Part shown: one piece after another, positions 1 to 12,179 of the stretch
Layout: each line of letters starts with the position of its first letter
How positions within the stretch are numbered: the stretch's first letter is position 1
Assembly (NCBI GenBank): GCA_028015205.1
Contig: CM051514.1
Location: 30,644,150-30,708,149 of the forward strand
From: Mytilisepta virgata
Taxonomy: Eukaryota; Mollusca; Bivalvia; Mytilida; Mytilidae
DNA: 64,000 nucleotides
Direction of reading: 5' to 3'
Notes under the pieces: generated by a model
Told to the model about the DNA's origin: nothing
The model's database searches: none
What the model saw: the letters and a program-made list of their open reading frames with translations, nothing else
Made by a program: the position numbers and the translations under genes

Positions 1-500
1 GTAAAATGTCTACAAAATGTAAAACAAGTGAAAATACAGGAAAGAGGATCAGCTGTCGTTTTGAACTGCTCCAGCTACTTGTTAGTATTTTTTCTTGTCT
101 TTTTGCGGGCTTGTTGACTTCAATTTTCAAGAATATATTAGTTTGGCTACATCATATGAACTTGAGTAAAAGAAAAAAGTGTTTTTATTTCTGTTCTTCA
201 TATTAAGGCCATAGTAAGGCTTTTATCAAGGTTATTACAACACAGTCCATTTTGAGCTCTCCATTTGACTATACATCTGACTTTCCATATTAGCCCATTT
301 ATCCGGAGATTTCTTTTATCAGACCCCAGGTACAATATGAGTTTATAGCGATGAAACAAGGGTTGATGAGGTAAATGAGACATTATATATATGTCAGTTG
401 TTGGAATTTTAAAATAGCTAGAAAAGAATTATATCCATCGGTTTATTTGAGTTTCTATTCGTCTTGAACCGTTCCTTAACGATCCTTCAAATCCATAATT
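1..500. other. No feature recognised
   Basis: AT-rich non-coding DNA. Short open frames exist on both strands but none shows a family motif, splice structure or repeat boundary that I can support. Confidence 0.5.
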
Positions 501-504
501 TAGA

Positions 505-882
505 CTTCCATCTATGTCATAGACATGTGCATCAAACACAAATATGGTGCACATTTAGAGAGATGTGTTAGATTGATTTGTTCTTGATCAAAATTTCTTT
601 AGTGCAAAATTGATATGAAATAAAATAAAATTTTATTTTAGGTTGCTTTTATGTCATATAGTAGAGGTTGACGACTTGGATAGAGAGACTTCCATAGCTT
701 TATGGTAACTAAAATTATTTATACCCCACACATAATACAAGGGTTGGCTAATGTTTGACCCTTCTGCCAGACCATTCTTCATTAACTTATATTTTTGCCT
801 ATTTAGAACTGTAATTTTTGTCAGGTCCTCTTCAAATTTGAATAAAGTTTGTAGTTATTAATACCGCAAATATGTTCAATTC
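505..882 (+). repeat. Dispersed repeat R1, copy 1, left part
   Basis: This stretch is similar to 5400-5542 plus 9488-9660 and, at its right end, to 13560-13640. Shared landmarks are ATCAAACACAAA followed by a GGGCACAT-like word, TTGCTTTTATGTCA, GACTTCCATAGC and TTCAAATTTGAATAAAG. The copy is split by the hAT-like insertion that follows and resumes after it. No coding potential is visible. The family itself is unidentified, but its copies act as pre-insertion sites that allow two later insertions to be delimited. Confidence 0.65.
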
Positions 883-1859
883 CAGGGCTCGACAATAACG
901 CTTGTCCGATTGTCCGGTACCAGCTAAAAATTCCGTCGGACAATCAACTTTGACTTGGTACTTGTCCGATGGGACAAGTAAAAAAATTCTGAAAGAAGGA
1001 CTTAGAAATAAAAATATTCATCGGAAATTGGTTATGGTAGCGAGAATTATCGGTAAACCTTACATGCGTATGGATGACAAAATTATTTTATTTTCGATTT
1101 CACTTTCGAGGGAGAAATATATACCGGGGAATGAATTTCACTGTTCTTCTATTTAATCTGAATCGCGTAAACGTTTTATCTGGCGGAATAAATATGAATG
1201 TAATTGCGTGTTACAATTAACAGTGAGCGGATTTAATGTAAATAAATTACGATAAATGGATCTGTCAAAATTCGGGTTTACATGTTCAAATACGGTCAAA
1301 AAGAAAAAGAAAGATGATTTAGAGAAAAAAGAGTATGAAAGAAAAAGAGAGAGAACTTTTCAATCCAACTGGTATTCCAGTATCTACCAGAATCTTCCAG
1401 AATCTGTAATTCTGGAAGATTCTGGTAGCAATTCTGGAACATAAATTTTATACCAGAATTGTACAATTCTGGTACTACCAGAATCTAGATCATATTCTTC
1501 ACTTTACCCCAGGCGTTGTATATGAAGTCATTGAAGGCCCCCTCTCCTGACACAGCCATGGAAGAAACTAATGAAACCAAAGCAGTTATCATTTATGTTC
1601 AGAGGCATTATGTTTTTTTTTTTTTTGGCCATTTCTAGTCATTTAATTTTTTTTATTTACTCTCATTTTCTTTCTAGTCAAAGGGACATTGTCCATGGTA
1701 TGTTTAAAGATTGTTTTATTATTTTAGACACCTTTCTTAAAGCGACTTTAGATATCAAACTCGATTTTCGGACAAGTGTCAAATCCTTCCGGACAAGCTG
1801 ATTTAAGAAAGCACTTGTCCAAAGGGACAAGTTAAAAAAATTGTTATTGTAGAGGCCTG
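883..1859 (+). mobile_element. hAT-like non-autonomous DNA transposon
   Basis: The ends are imperfect inverted repeats: left CAGGGCTCGACAATAAC, right (reverse complement) CAGGCCTCTACAATAAC. CAGG termini are typical of hAT elements. AATTC occurs immediately outside both ends (878-882 and 1860-1864) and the flanks rejoin as repeat R1, so a target duplication of at least 5 bp is seen; hAT duplications are usually 8 bp. Subterminal copies of CTTGTCC-n-GGACAAG lie at about 901-985 and 1770-1835. The interior reading frame around 1256-1400 is lysine-rich and contains a FQSNWY-like word. This resembles the N-terminal region of ZNF862/KIAA1586-like hAT proteins, suggesting an internally deleted derivative that kept part of the transposase N-terminus. 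No DDE core or hAT dimerisation region is present. Confidence 0.6.
1370..1490. repeat. Cluster of CCAGAAT / ATTCTGG inverted words
   Basis: At least eight copies of CCAGAAT or its complement ATTCTGG occur within 120 bp in alternating orientation, so the stretch can fold into several hairpins. It lies inside the hAT-like element and could be a tiny nested insertion or an internal array of the host element. Confidence 0.6.
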
Positions 1860-1864
1860 AATTC

Positions 1865-2260
1865 TTCAGAAAATTGGAAATGGGGAACAAATTTTGGGGG
1901 AGAGGGACTTAAGAATGTTTCCATTCATCAGTACCTCAGATGCTTTGGATTATCAGCAAAATCTGAAATGGGCAGTTTTCAAAAATATCAAATATTAATA
2001 TCATACACAAACAAGTGAAGGAAAAAAGTTAGAAAAAGCATATTAACAAGTCAGTTTCTGTTGGGGTGCTTTGAAAACACCTTAACACATGCACTTGAAC
2101 AGCTTGAATCTTGAATGAATAAACTCTACCTGAAATAATTAGGCATTTCTTGTTAATGTGATTATACATGGTTTCTTCTTATTGAAGTCCCCTGCCTAAA
2201 ATTCTAGACCTTAGACATTTTGCCCATATTTTGGGTAAAAAAATTTCATTATCTCCTAAG
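1865..2260 (+). repeat. Dispersed repeat R1, copy 1, right part
   Basis: Continuation of R1 after the hAT-like insertion. It matches 13620-13915 through CAGATGCTTTGGATTATCAG, ATCAAATATTAATATCAT and CAAGTCAGTTT. The match ends near 2080, after which this copy and the 13.9 kb copy diverge. Confidence 0.65.
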
Positions 2261-2599
2261 AGAACCTAGCAAAGATACTAATGTAGTCCTTAAGGAAAAT
2301 CAGATGAAACCAAAAAGGTCCATGCAGCTGATCGAATAGCTTTACGTTAGAAAATAAAGTATGAAATAAATTTCTCTACTTAAAGCCCTTAATTCTTTTT
2401 GGAAATCCTCAGGTCATTTATTAAAAATAATATGGTATGGATATTTCAAATTGATTGTAAATACAAAATATACTAAATACAAAAATTTACAGATAAGATA
2501 GGACAATAAATTAGAGCCTCCGTGGGTCCTGTATTTCTCACTGAGATTTAACTTGCTATTCAAAAATCAGAAAAGGGAATTAATCATTAAAAACAAAGG

Positions 2600-3085
2600 C
2601 TTTATTTTCATTAGCAGTGACCATATTGCCTTATGGTACTGATCCAAGACTAAATTTAGAAACAAAGGATTATTCAACCAGAGATTTGATCTTAATTTCC
2701 CCAGTACTTAAGACAAAATTCAGATTACACAAATTTCCAGATTTTTTATTCACAATGGTAATGGCGGCCATACAGGTCCAAGGTCAGAGACCCCACACAC
2801 ATTTGAAAATGAACCATTCCATCAAAATATTGTTTAAATTGCTGGAGTTGTTTCAGATCATTTTTACATTTTATTTTCAATTAACACCAGCCATATTGGT
2901 TAGGTCCAGACCTCTGTACATAGTATTGAAAGGGGATGACCAAAGGACTATTTCATCAAGTCTTGTTTGCTCCAGTTGTTCCCAGGGATTAATTTTCTTT
3001 TTACTGATTTTTTTTCTATTTTTAGTAATGGAAGCCATATTGGTCTGAAGTCCAAACTTATTTTTGAAGGGGGTATTGGACAAGA
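2600..3085 (+). repeat. Degenerate ~150-bp tandem repeat
   Basis: Three diverged units share a thymine-rich stretch followed by GGCC/AGCC-ATATTGGT-like words and AGGTCCA-like words (about 2765, 2890 and 3030). An open frame of 143 codons across this stretch is judged to be a by-product of the repeat, because it has no recognisable domain. Confidence 0.45.
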
Positions 3086-4480
3086 CTACGTACTACATCC
3101 CTAATAAAACATGGGAAAAAATATGATAATAATAATAATAAACAATGGATAAATACAATTGTTAAATGATTCTAACCTTTGACCTAGTAAGGCGATGCTT
3201 CAGACTTGGTCACATGGTGGACATTTTTTTCTCATCTAAATGTGCAAATACTATACAATATTGTAAAAAGTGAACTGTTCCTCAAAGTAACTCATTTAGT
3301 ATTCATTTGTCTCTAAAATTAAATGAACTCCTCAAAAAAAATGTTACAATTTTTTTTAAGAACCAAGTTTAAAAACAAAACAGAAAAATAAATTTGTATT
3401 TGAGGGTGTTACTGACTGACTAAATGTTTTACCTTGTGATTCTTTTACCACTAGGTTGAAAATGCAAAACCCTTTACAAATTCTAAAAAACTTACATTTT
3501 ACTAATATTTTGTTTTTCAATAAAGTTATACAATTTTTTTTTTCTTTCTTTTTTTTTTTTTTTAAGAATTTCCATCTTCAAGCAAGTGGTAATTTTGAAA
3601 TAGAAAAAAAATCATTTGAGTGAGAGCTAAACAATTTGCCTTTCAGACGTTTATTTACCACTTCGTTGAACATGAAAAACCTTTACAATTTTTATTTACA
3701 TTTTTTTTTCTAACAGTTTTTTTTCAATCTTATCTATAATACATGTAAAAAAGACCTTTAAGACTATATTTTCCATACATCACTTCCCCCTACCTCCCCC
3801 CCCAAAAAATGGGATGGGGTTATCATTGAGGATTGAGAATATGTGCCCTTGAAATCCAAAACTTCTTAATATCCCAAATATTTTCTGTTGGAAATCCAAT
3901 ATATCTAGAATGTCATCCCACTGATGGAAAAGATGTCTATGAAAACTTAAATAAAAAAATTACAAGTTAATATTATACAAGCAGATAAAAAATACTGAGG
4001 AGATCTTTAGGATTGGCCAACAGCAGTCCATTTAAAAATCACACGAATTTCTATAAATAGTCCTCAACAGTCAAATGTTCATTATGTGTTTTCATTCAGT
4101 TCCGGAAAATCAATCCAATGCGTTTCTACATAATGTCCTCCATTCCATCTGAAAAAATCCAATATTTTTTAAATGTAAGAACAGATCTAGTATTTTTTGT
4201 GTAAATATTTTCAATATATTTTCTTTATTTGCAAAAACACAAATTCGTTTTCACCTCTAATGCAAAGATAATCAACTCAGGAATTTTTATTTATAGATTA
4301 CAGTTTCCAAGTTTAAATTAAATTTTAAGAAATAGGAATGACAATAATCTCCAAAAGCCAACTTCAGCTGATCAAAGAAAATTATTCGATTATCTCCCTT
4401 TATTTAGTTCCGTTTTGTAAAGAGGTTATTAAAATGAAAGAACCTTTAGTGAGCAAATACCCCATTACTCTGGTAAGTTG
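3060..4480 (-). repeat. Repeat R2, inverted copy
   Basis: The reverse complement of this stretch matches about 13915-15350. Landmarks: GCAAAAACACAAATTCGTTT (about 4231-4250) pairs with its complement at 14135-14155; the GGATTGAGAATATGTGCCC word at about 3830 pairs with 15055-15080; GAAAATCAATCCAATGC at about 4105 pairs with about 14260. The part 3350-3750 contains reverse-complement copies of the satellite unit seen at 15.2-20 kb. Together the two arms form a very large, diverged inverted repeat with a spacer of about 9.4 kb. Confidence 0.7.
3123..3143. repeat. (ATA)n microsatellite
   Basis: Short run of ATA/TAA triplets, seven units. Confidence 0.8.
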
Positions 4481-4704
4481 ATTCTCTTTAATGTGTGAAT
4501 TAGGGTGACAGTTGACGGTTGCCCCAGAAAATTCCCCTTAGGGAGAAAAAATTTACCTCACTGCAAGTTGAGCCCATTGTACTCAACTGGAATTCTTTTT
4601 ATTTCATAAATTATTTTAGACAGATCAGATCTAGGTCCACTGTGACAAACTCTGAAGCATAAAAGTTCCAAAGGTAATAACCATTCAACATTGCTATTTA
4701 GCAG

Positions 4705-4990
4705 GTGTTTATTATCCCCTCAACCAACAGGGTTTGGGAGGGGATATAGCATTTGGTTCATCCGTCAGTCTGTCCCACTTCAAAGGTCCAATAAGTCATA
4801 TAAGTATAATATTTCACCAGTGGATGCGTCTTGGAAAATAATGAAGGTCAGTAAAAAAATTTGATCATCCTATCTACATATTATGCATGAGTGACTCAGG
4901 TTAAGTTTTGCGTTAGGATTCATCTCATTGCAAGTCATGTAGATATATTTCACTTATGTTGAATTGGGGGATATTTAATCTGTGATTACT
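4705..4990 (+). mobile_element. Head of a stem-loop foldback element
   Basis: TATCCCCTC-n-GAGGGGATA at about 4712-4746 forms a stem-loop, followed by CATCCGTCAGTCTGTCCC. This is the same head-plus-CCGTC layout as the elements at 16.8 and 38.5 kb. No matching tail was found, so it appears truncated. The remaining sequence to 5400 shows nothing I recognise. Confidence 0.45.
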
Positions 4991-5399
4991 GAAGTTAAAA
5001 GTTTCAAGTCGAACTAAACAGATATAATAAAATTGTTATTATTAGTCCATTTAAAGAACTACATAACATTTGTTACATAATTACAAATTATCGTACAATT
5101 CTACATCTTTGGTTATTATTGAAAGAATGCAGAACTACCTCCCCTTTTTAAATTTCTAAATTTTATCTGTACATGTCAATATGAAACATGGTAATCACAT
5201 CATTGTCATTTTATTGTTAGAATATGTAAAAAAAAGTCTACATTGACATCCTAAACAGCAACAGATATGATTATTTCAATCACCAATAACAGAAGTGACA
5301 AGTCCAATTGTTATGTTATCTAAGCGTAATGGCATATATGTAAACAATTTGTTCATCAATTATCTTCATTATAACAGCTATGGTCACTTGAGTAATACA

Positions 5400-5542
5400 A
5401 ACATTGTTTGGGATTAGATTCTCTTCATTCCTGTAAACACAATGTATCAAACACAAAGATGGGGCACATCGATTATAGAGATTCTGTATATTCTATATAT
5501 ATATAAAGTCTCATGGTGCCAAATTTTGATAAGACAAAATAA
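5400..5542 (+). repeat. Repeat R1, copy 2, left part
   Basis: Matches 505-645. The match stops at AAAATAAG and resumes at TTATTTTAG (9488), which delimits the LINE insertion between them. Confidence 0.6.
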
Positions 5543-8500
5543 GTCAAGCTACACAACGAAAAAATTCAAAACCTGTATCTAATCTTAAACAAATAATTAA
5601 AACATATAATCTTATAGACATATGGAGGGAGAGAAATATAAATAAAAAGCAATATACTTGGAGGCGCAAGCATGAAAATAAAACAGCAAGTAGAATAGAC
5701 TACTTCCTAATTGATAAAAACCTAAAAAATAAAATAGAGTCTGCGGACATAAGACCAGCAATAATAAAATATACTGACCACCAAGCCATTTCATTAAAAA
5801 TTAAACTGATTTCAGAAATAAAAGGTAAGGGGTATTTTAAGATAAACAATAGTGTTCTATCGGACACATGTTATCAACATATTATAGAGGGGATAATAGA
5901 TAGGTTTATTGGTAGAACAGATAAAGACCTTACAACACTATGGGATTTGCTCAAAATAGAGATAAGGGAGGCAACTATAAATTTTTGTAAATTAAGGGCA
6001 AAAAACAACAAGAAATTGATATCAGAATTAGAAATTAAATTAAAAACTTTAAAAGAAAATTATGACAATATAGAAGAAGGGGAAAATCAAGATTGCTTGA
6101 AGAATGAAAATGAAAAAATTGAAACAAAATTAGAAAACATGTATGATGAAAAAGAAAGAGGGGCAAGAATAAGGTCAAGAGCCATGAATATAGAACTGGG
6201 AGAAAAAAATTCAAAGTATTTTCTTTCTTTGGAAAAATCCAGGCAAATAAAAAAAGCAATTACTGAACTGAGAAACCAGGAGGGCGAAATAATAAAAGAC
6301 CAAGGGGGAATTTTAGACATGCAAAGGAATTATTATAAAGATTTGTATACTTCAAAAAATCCAGAAATCTCCCATTTAAAAGAATATATAAAAAATATAG
6401 AAATTAGCAAAACACTATCAAATGAAGATGGTGATTCTTTAGAAGGAGAACTAACAGAAAAAGACTGCACAAATGCAGTTTTCCAAATGAAATTGAACAA
6501 ATCACCAGGATTGGATGGGTTAACTGTCGAATTCTATCGAACTTTTTGGGAAAAAATAAAACACTTTATTGTAAGTGTTTTTAATAAATCGTATGAGAAG
6601 GGTGAGTTAAGCGATCTACAAAAAATTGGACTAATTAGTCTTATATATAAGAAAAATGATCCATTATCTTTAGATAATTATAGACCGATCACCCTACTTA
6701 ATGTCGATACTAAAATTATAGCCTACGTTTTAGCACAAAGACTAAAACCCATATTACATAAGGTTATTCATAGTGACCAAAATGGCTACATTAAGAATAG
6801 ATATATTGGTTTCAACATCAGACAAATACAGGATATTATAGATCATACAGACAAATATAATTTAGAAGGTGCAATCTTATTTTTAGATTTTTCTAAAGCA
6901 TTTGACTCTTTGGAATGGGATTTTATGTATGAATCACTAAAGAAATTTGGGATAAAAGACTCTATGTTGAGATGGATAAAGACCCTATACACTAATATAA
7001 AGGGTTGCATTATAAATAATGGGTGGATTTCCTCCCCGTTCACCATATTAAGGGGCATAAGACAAGGATGTCCAGTCAGTGCATTAATTTTCGTATTTGC
7101 AGTAGAGATACTAGCTTGTAGAATACGTCAAGACCATCACATTAAGGGAATAGAAATAAAGCTCGATAATAAAACCCACAGTTTAAAAATAACCCAGTTA
7201 GCAGATGACACTACACTTTTTCTAAAATCAAAAAAGGAAATCACAAAAGCCTTGAATATTATTGAAATTTTTGGCTCATGGTCAGGACTTAAACTCAATC
7301 GAAACAAAACAGAGGGTATTTGGCTGGGGAAACTTAAAAATTGTAAAGATAAGTATGAGGGTATTAATTGGAGTACAGATGTAATCAAATGTTTGGGAAT
7401 ATACTTTGGGCATGATAAAAGAAAATGTAAGGAGCTTAACTTTGAAAAACTTTATTTAAAATCAGAAAAAACTATTCAGGATTGGAATAAAAGGCGACTG
7501 ACTATGATTGGAAAAATATCAGTTGTCAAATCATTAATTCTACCAAATATCACATACCTAGCATCTATGATGCCTTTAGATAAAATAAATGTAGACAAAT
7601 TTAAAAAACTACTATTCAATTTCATATGGGATGGAAAGAAAGAAAAGGACAAAAGAAATACATTGTGTCAGGAATACAATCAAGGGGGTTTAAAAATGAC
7701 TGATATAGACAAATACATTCATGCAAATCATGTGAAATGGGTTCAAAGGCTGACTTCAGCTTTAGATCAAAGTGAGAATATCCCAAGTTGGGCTTTGATA
7801 CCACTTAAATATTTTGATAAATTTGGTACAAATTTGCTACTATTTAACTTTAACGGGAAGGATATTAAAATAATATTAAAGAAACCTTACCAGAATTTTA
7901 TCTGGAGATAGTTAAATCTTGGTTTAATTGTCAAACAAATAATGAAAACCAAAATAAGAGTATAGAAGATTTAAACTTCAGAGAAATAAGACAACAGCTG
8001 ATCTGGGGTAATAAATATATAACATTCCATGGAAAATATTTATTATTTGAAAATTGGATAAAAAGTAATATTACTTTTATTAATGACATTATTGATGAAA
8101 AAGGACAAATTTCACAAAATACAATCTTGTCTAAATTGCGGTTTAAACATAACTGGGTCTCAGAATTTTCTCAATTAACGAAAAGTATACCAAATGCTTG
8201 GGAAAACATTTTAAGAATAGAGCCTTCAATCAAGACTAAAGTCAAAACAAACTTATCCTTAACATTAAAGACAAAAATTGGGAACAAAAAATTATCTAAC
8301 ATGACATCTAAGGATATTTACAACTCCTTGATGTATAATAATAAGGAAACAATTCTAGGGAAAATAAAATGGCAAAACAAAATTAATGTAGGAAATGATA
8401 TTGATCAAAAAATAAAAGCTACTTTTGATTTCATCACAAAACACTTAAAAGATAACAGACTACGCATGGTAAGATGGAAACTGCTCCACTATATTATGCC

Positions 8501-8918
8501 ATGCAAAGAATTGCTATATATATGGAAAATTTCCGATAGCAATATATGTACAGTCTGTAAAGTCAAAGAAGACTATGAACACTATTTTATTAATTGCCAA
8601 TTTCTGACAAAATTCTGGGATACAATTCATTTGTTATTTGATCAATTAAAACTTGGGAAACATGTTATCAGCTTAAAACATTTAGTGTTTGGCTATAAGA
8701 TAACTGACCAGAACTACAGTGGCATTAATATTCTCCTATCGATTATCATCTACAGTATTTATAAAACTTACCACCTAACAAATGGTAAAGAAAAACATAT
8801 CAACCCTTTTTCAATTTTCATGCTTGAATTTAACATTTATTATGAGAATATGATGTACTCTGAACATCAAATTCCCAATATTATTACCAAAACCAAAAAT
8901 GCCCTTGAACTCCTTTAA
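5543..8918 (+). pseudogene. LINE ORF2 (AP-endonuclease C-term, reverse transcriptase, CCHC), frameshifted
   Basis: The protein would nick target DNA and reverse-transcribe LINE RNA. The frame is open from about 5531. First comes the C-terminal part of an AP-like endonuclease: SRIDYFLI at about 5689-5712 and TDHQAI at 5773-5790, the latter matching the conserved SDH catalytic block. The RT follows: DNYRPITLLN near 6674-6700, LDFSKAFD near 6881-6906 holding a catalytic Asp, GIRQGCPVS near 7053-7080, and LADDTTLF with the ADD catalytic pair at 7201-7209. The first frame ends at a TAG at 7909-7911. Reading continues in frame 3 from about 7880 through a C-terminal region with a C-x2-C-n-H-x4-C zinc knuckle near 8549-8600, to TAA at 8918. 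A single indel near 7880 therefore separates it from an intact reading frame. The N-terminal endonuclease residues are missing by truncation, so this copy cannot be autonomous. Confidence 0.85.
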
Positions 8919-9362
8919 TATGTAATGTGCATGTCATACATGTACATATACATGTTACTATAGTCTTATGGTTTTAACTTTTATATACATGTAACCAGTG
9001 CATGTAAATTGATTATGTGCTTTATTTACCTAGCCTTTGTAATGAAATTTAGGAATGTGATGATTTAAAAAAGAAACGAAAAAAAAAAAACGCATTTCCA
9101 TATACTTAATATATGGATATGTACTTACCTATAATCAGTCTTTGTCGATTAACAATCCATGTAAACAAAAACACGTGTATCAATTGTGTATTGGGTGTTT
9201 AATAAGATAATACCAAGAAACGAGCACGGATAACCATTTCCGGATTTTCATGTCATCACGAATTCTTTTATTTTTTCAATACATTATATACTTTGTATAA
9301 TGTAATGATATATATTTATGTAATCTAAACTAACAACCATTTTTTTTTTGATGCTCAGATAA

Positions 9363-9427
9363 TACCCTGCTTATCTGTGCACTGACATTACAGGGTGCTT
9401 CGTCTACAAATGCTGTAGTTGACGAAG
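9363..9427 (+). other. Paired hairpins at the LINE 3' end
   Basis: ACCCTG (9363-9368) pairs with CAGGGT (9391-9396), and directly after it CTTCGTC (9398-9404) pairs with GACGAAG (9421-9427). They sit about 45 bp before the poly-A tail. Some LINEs use 3' stem-loops for RT recognition, so this is a candidate recognition structure; that role is inference. Confidence 0.5.
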
Positions 9428-9487
9428 TTATTGTTGAACAGCAATAGTGCAATAAAGTATTTCTAGTTGTTAAAAAAAAAAAAAAAA

Positions 9488-9790
9488 ATTATTTTAGATT
9501 GCTTTTATGTCAAAATAGTAGAGGTTCAAGACTTGGGATAGAAAGACTTCCATAGCCTTATGGTAATTAAAATTATTTATTATACCCCCACACAAAGTTG
9601 CTGGCAGTATAATGTTTATTGCCCTTCTGTTGGTTCATTCCTCATTAACTTATATTACTTTTGCATGGATAGAACTATCATTGGAAAGATTGCAAATCGT
9701 TCCTATGCCATCGGCCTCCAATTTCCAAAACTGAAAGTGTGGACTTTTCAATATCATCAAACATTAGTACATAAAATTTAGTTCCAATGA
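9488..9790 (+). repeat. Repeat R1, copy 2, right part
   Basis: Matches 646-790 (TTGCTTTTATGTCA, CTTCCATAGC, ATTAACTTATATT) and diverges after about 9660. Confidence 0.6.
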
Positions 9791-11490
9791 TGACAGCACT
9801 TTTTAAAAATTATGAGTACTCTATTCTTGTGAATATCTGAACTAATATTTTTAACATAATCTTTGTTATTTACCGAAATTTCCGAGAAAATAAAATGAAT
9901 TTCCAAACATTATTTCGCAGACTTGACGTGCGGCAGATGAATATATCAAAACAAATCTACGCAGATGCACCTTCCAGTTACATTTCCACAAGTGCATACA
10001 TGTATATAAAGATATAGAAGGCTTTTACGTTCATAGTTTTATTTTAAAGATTATCGATTAATAAAAAGTATTATGTTGCTTTTATAAATGTTAACGAATA
10101 TTCTTTTAGGATTGACCCTTTTAAATTAGGCATGTTTTGAACTTTCAGCCATTTTGTATTTCAGTCTGAGAAACATGCTGTATTCATTTAAGTTACTCAT
10201 TTGAATTGTTTATTATAAAAAAGAATCTGCCAAGCGTCTGCTTAAATTTCCATTGATAATTATGTGTACCACAATTTCAAAATATTGACAGTGAAATGGA
10301 TCAAGAATTTAATAGTAGAATGAATATACAGTTATTTCGGGAACCCAAAAATAACTCCAGGAATCCCTGTACATGCGGATGGACAAGGTGTAGAAAAACT
10401 TCCAAGAGCGTTATTTACATAATCGTTTATCTAGATAAACTTGGAAGTTGGACTATTCGGAGTTGAAATTTGAAAAGCAAGAATGAATGTTTAATCTTTT
10501 CTCTATGTATAACAGACTTGTAAAGTTGTATTGTCAACCTGGAGGGTGATGAAGTAAAACTCAAAACTTTCGTCAAGACTACAAAAGCGAAGTTTGAGTT
10601 TACCATACATTGAATTACTCGCCTGATCCATTTCATTGGTCGAAATCGCGAATATGACAGCCGATATTTTAAGGAAAGTCTGACTCGTGTAGTGAAAATA
10701 AAATCTATGCCGCTTTTTTTCTCAATCTGTTATCAAAGGGAAATAATCCAATAAAAAAAATATGGGTAAAGTTACTTGGTCCGCTGACAACTCGGACCAC
10801 GGTAAGTCAGACCTGAATAACAATAATTCAAAAACAAAGAGAGATACTGTGAGTGAAGTAATGATTTGATTTTATGAACTTCTTTGTTGACTCTATTGTA
10901 CACATTTTGTAGACTGGATTAGAAGGCATGCAAGTTAAATTTGCCTTAACCAAGTTGAACTGTAAATCAGAGAATGAATCTTAATTTCTTTAAAAAAAAA
11001 CCATTAGAATAAGACTAGCTATTCAAATAAAAACATAATCAGTGCCGATTGGTGCTTTGGAACATCACGTAATCACTTCTCCCTGTCTCCCACCACTTCT
11101 TGTTAGCTTCAGGGAAAAACGTCATTTCTCCCTGTCGTCCTGAAGTAGGCTGCTGAGCCCTGGTCCCAAATACATTAAAACTAACATTTTTGACACATTT
11201 CCATCCATGTTTTAAAAATACAGCCGTTTTGATTGTTTACCTTCTGTTCCATTCATGTATAATAATGAGTAATTATCCTTCTTGAGGACATGTAAAAAAT
11301 AATTGTGCATTTACTAATGTGACGATTATTTCTTTAATGGACCCGTTATTGGAGAAAAACCTTACGATTATCTCAGACATGCACTAAAATAACGTAATTT
11401 AGTAAAATGTTTAACTTAAACACATTGAACTCTTATTGAAAATTATCTTCCCAAAATGAATACATTTACTGTAATTGATCTCACATAGCA
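9791..11490. other. No gene or clear repeat recognised
   Basis: AT-rich DNA. A small hairpin GGTCCGCTGACAACTCGGACC lies near 10779. Short open frames are unconvincing and show no domain or splice pattern. Confidence 0.5.
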
Positions 11491-11569
11491 GAGATAATAT
11501 CTGTGATACCCTCAAGGACCTAGGATCCACCATGCAGAGGCATCATCCCAGGAGTTTCAAAATAACAAT

Positions 11570-11760
11570 CCAAAGATACTAATATTATAGTAAATTTATA
11601 CTATGCTGTATACGACACATTTCAAGGAGTTGCCTCTCATCAGCAGCATTAAAACCGAAACAAGACCAAAACAAGAAGTACTCATAACAAAAATACCGAA
11701 ATAGGAAGCCAAGTTTCAGCTAAGGAAATCTACCATGTGCAATTCAAGGAATGAACCCTT
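11570..11760 (+). repeat. Dispersed repeat shared with 33620-33830
   Basis: TTTCAAGGAGTTGCCTCT and a downstream TGTGCAAT-n-AAGAAT-like stretch recur in the same order near 33670-33820. The family is unidentified. Confidence 0.5.
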
Positions 11761-12179
11761 AGCATTATTTTTGTAGTATTTATTGTTCCTTTGGGGGGGG
11801 GGGGGGGGGTTTCACCTAATTTTGTCCGCACAAGTTCTCAGAGAAACTTCAAAATAATGATGATCACCAAGTCTAGTTGTGCATATAACATTAAATTCTC
11901 AAAATGGCTGCCGTTGCCATGGAAATGGAAAAAGTATGAAATTTTTTTAAAACTTTCATATTTCAAAAACTGCACCATAGAATTTCATGAAACTTTGTAC
12001 TTTTCTAAAGTTCATTGGGAAAAATGTGATCGTCAAATGCTGTAAAAAATGACGAATAAACAGCAGCTGCGACACAAGCACATGATACGCCCGTCGACTA
12101 GTGAAAAAAACATAATAAAAGTTTTTGGAATCCCCCTTTTAGTGGAGCTGCTGGTGGGATGTATATGGAAACCGGGCAA

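Larger units (their letters stand above)
5543..9487 (+). mobile_element. 5'-truncated L1/Tx1-like LINE retrotransposon
   Basis: The insertion is bounded by the two halves of R1 copy 2. It starts abruptly inside the endonuclease domain, which is usual 5' truncation, and contains one long ORF2-like region to 8918. It ends with a 3' UTR of about 550 bp, CAATAAAG at about 9450 and a 17-bp A-tract ending near 9487. There is no ORF1. A clear target duplication was not found; the poly-A tail runs into A/T-rich flank. Clade assignment (L1/Tx1 group) is inferred from RT block wording and not from a phylogeny. Confidence 0.85.

Noticed and set aside
2617..3048. 143-codon plus-strand frame
   Set aside because: Covers a degenerate tandem repeat, low complexity, no domain, and an antisense frame is also open.
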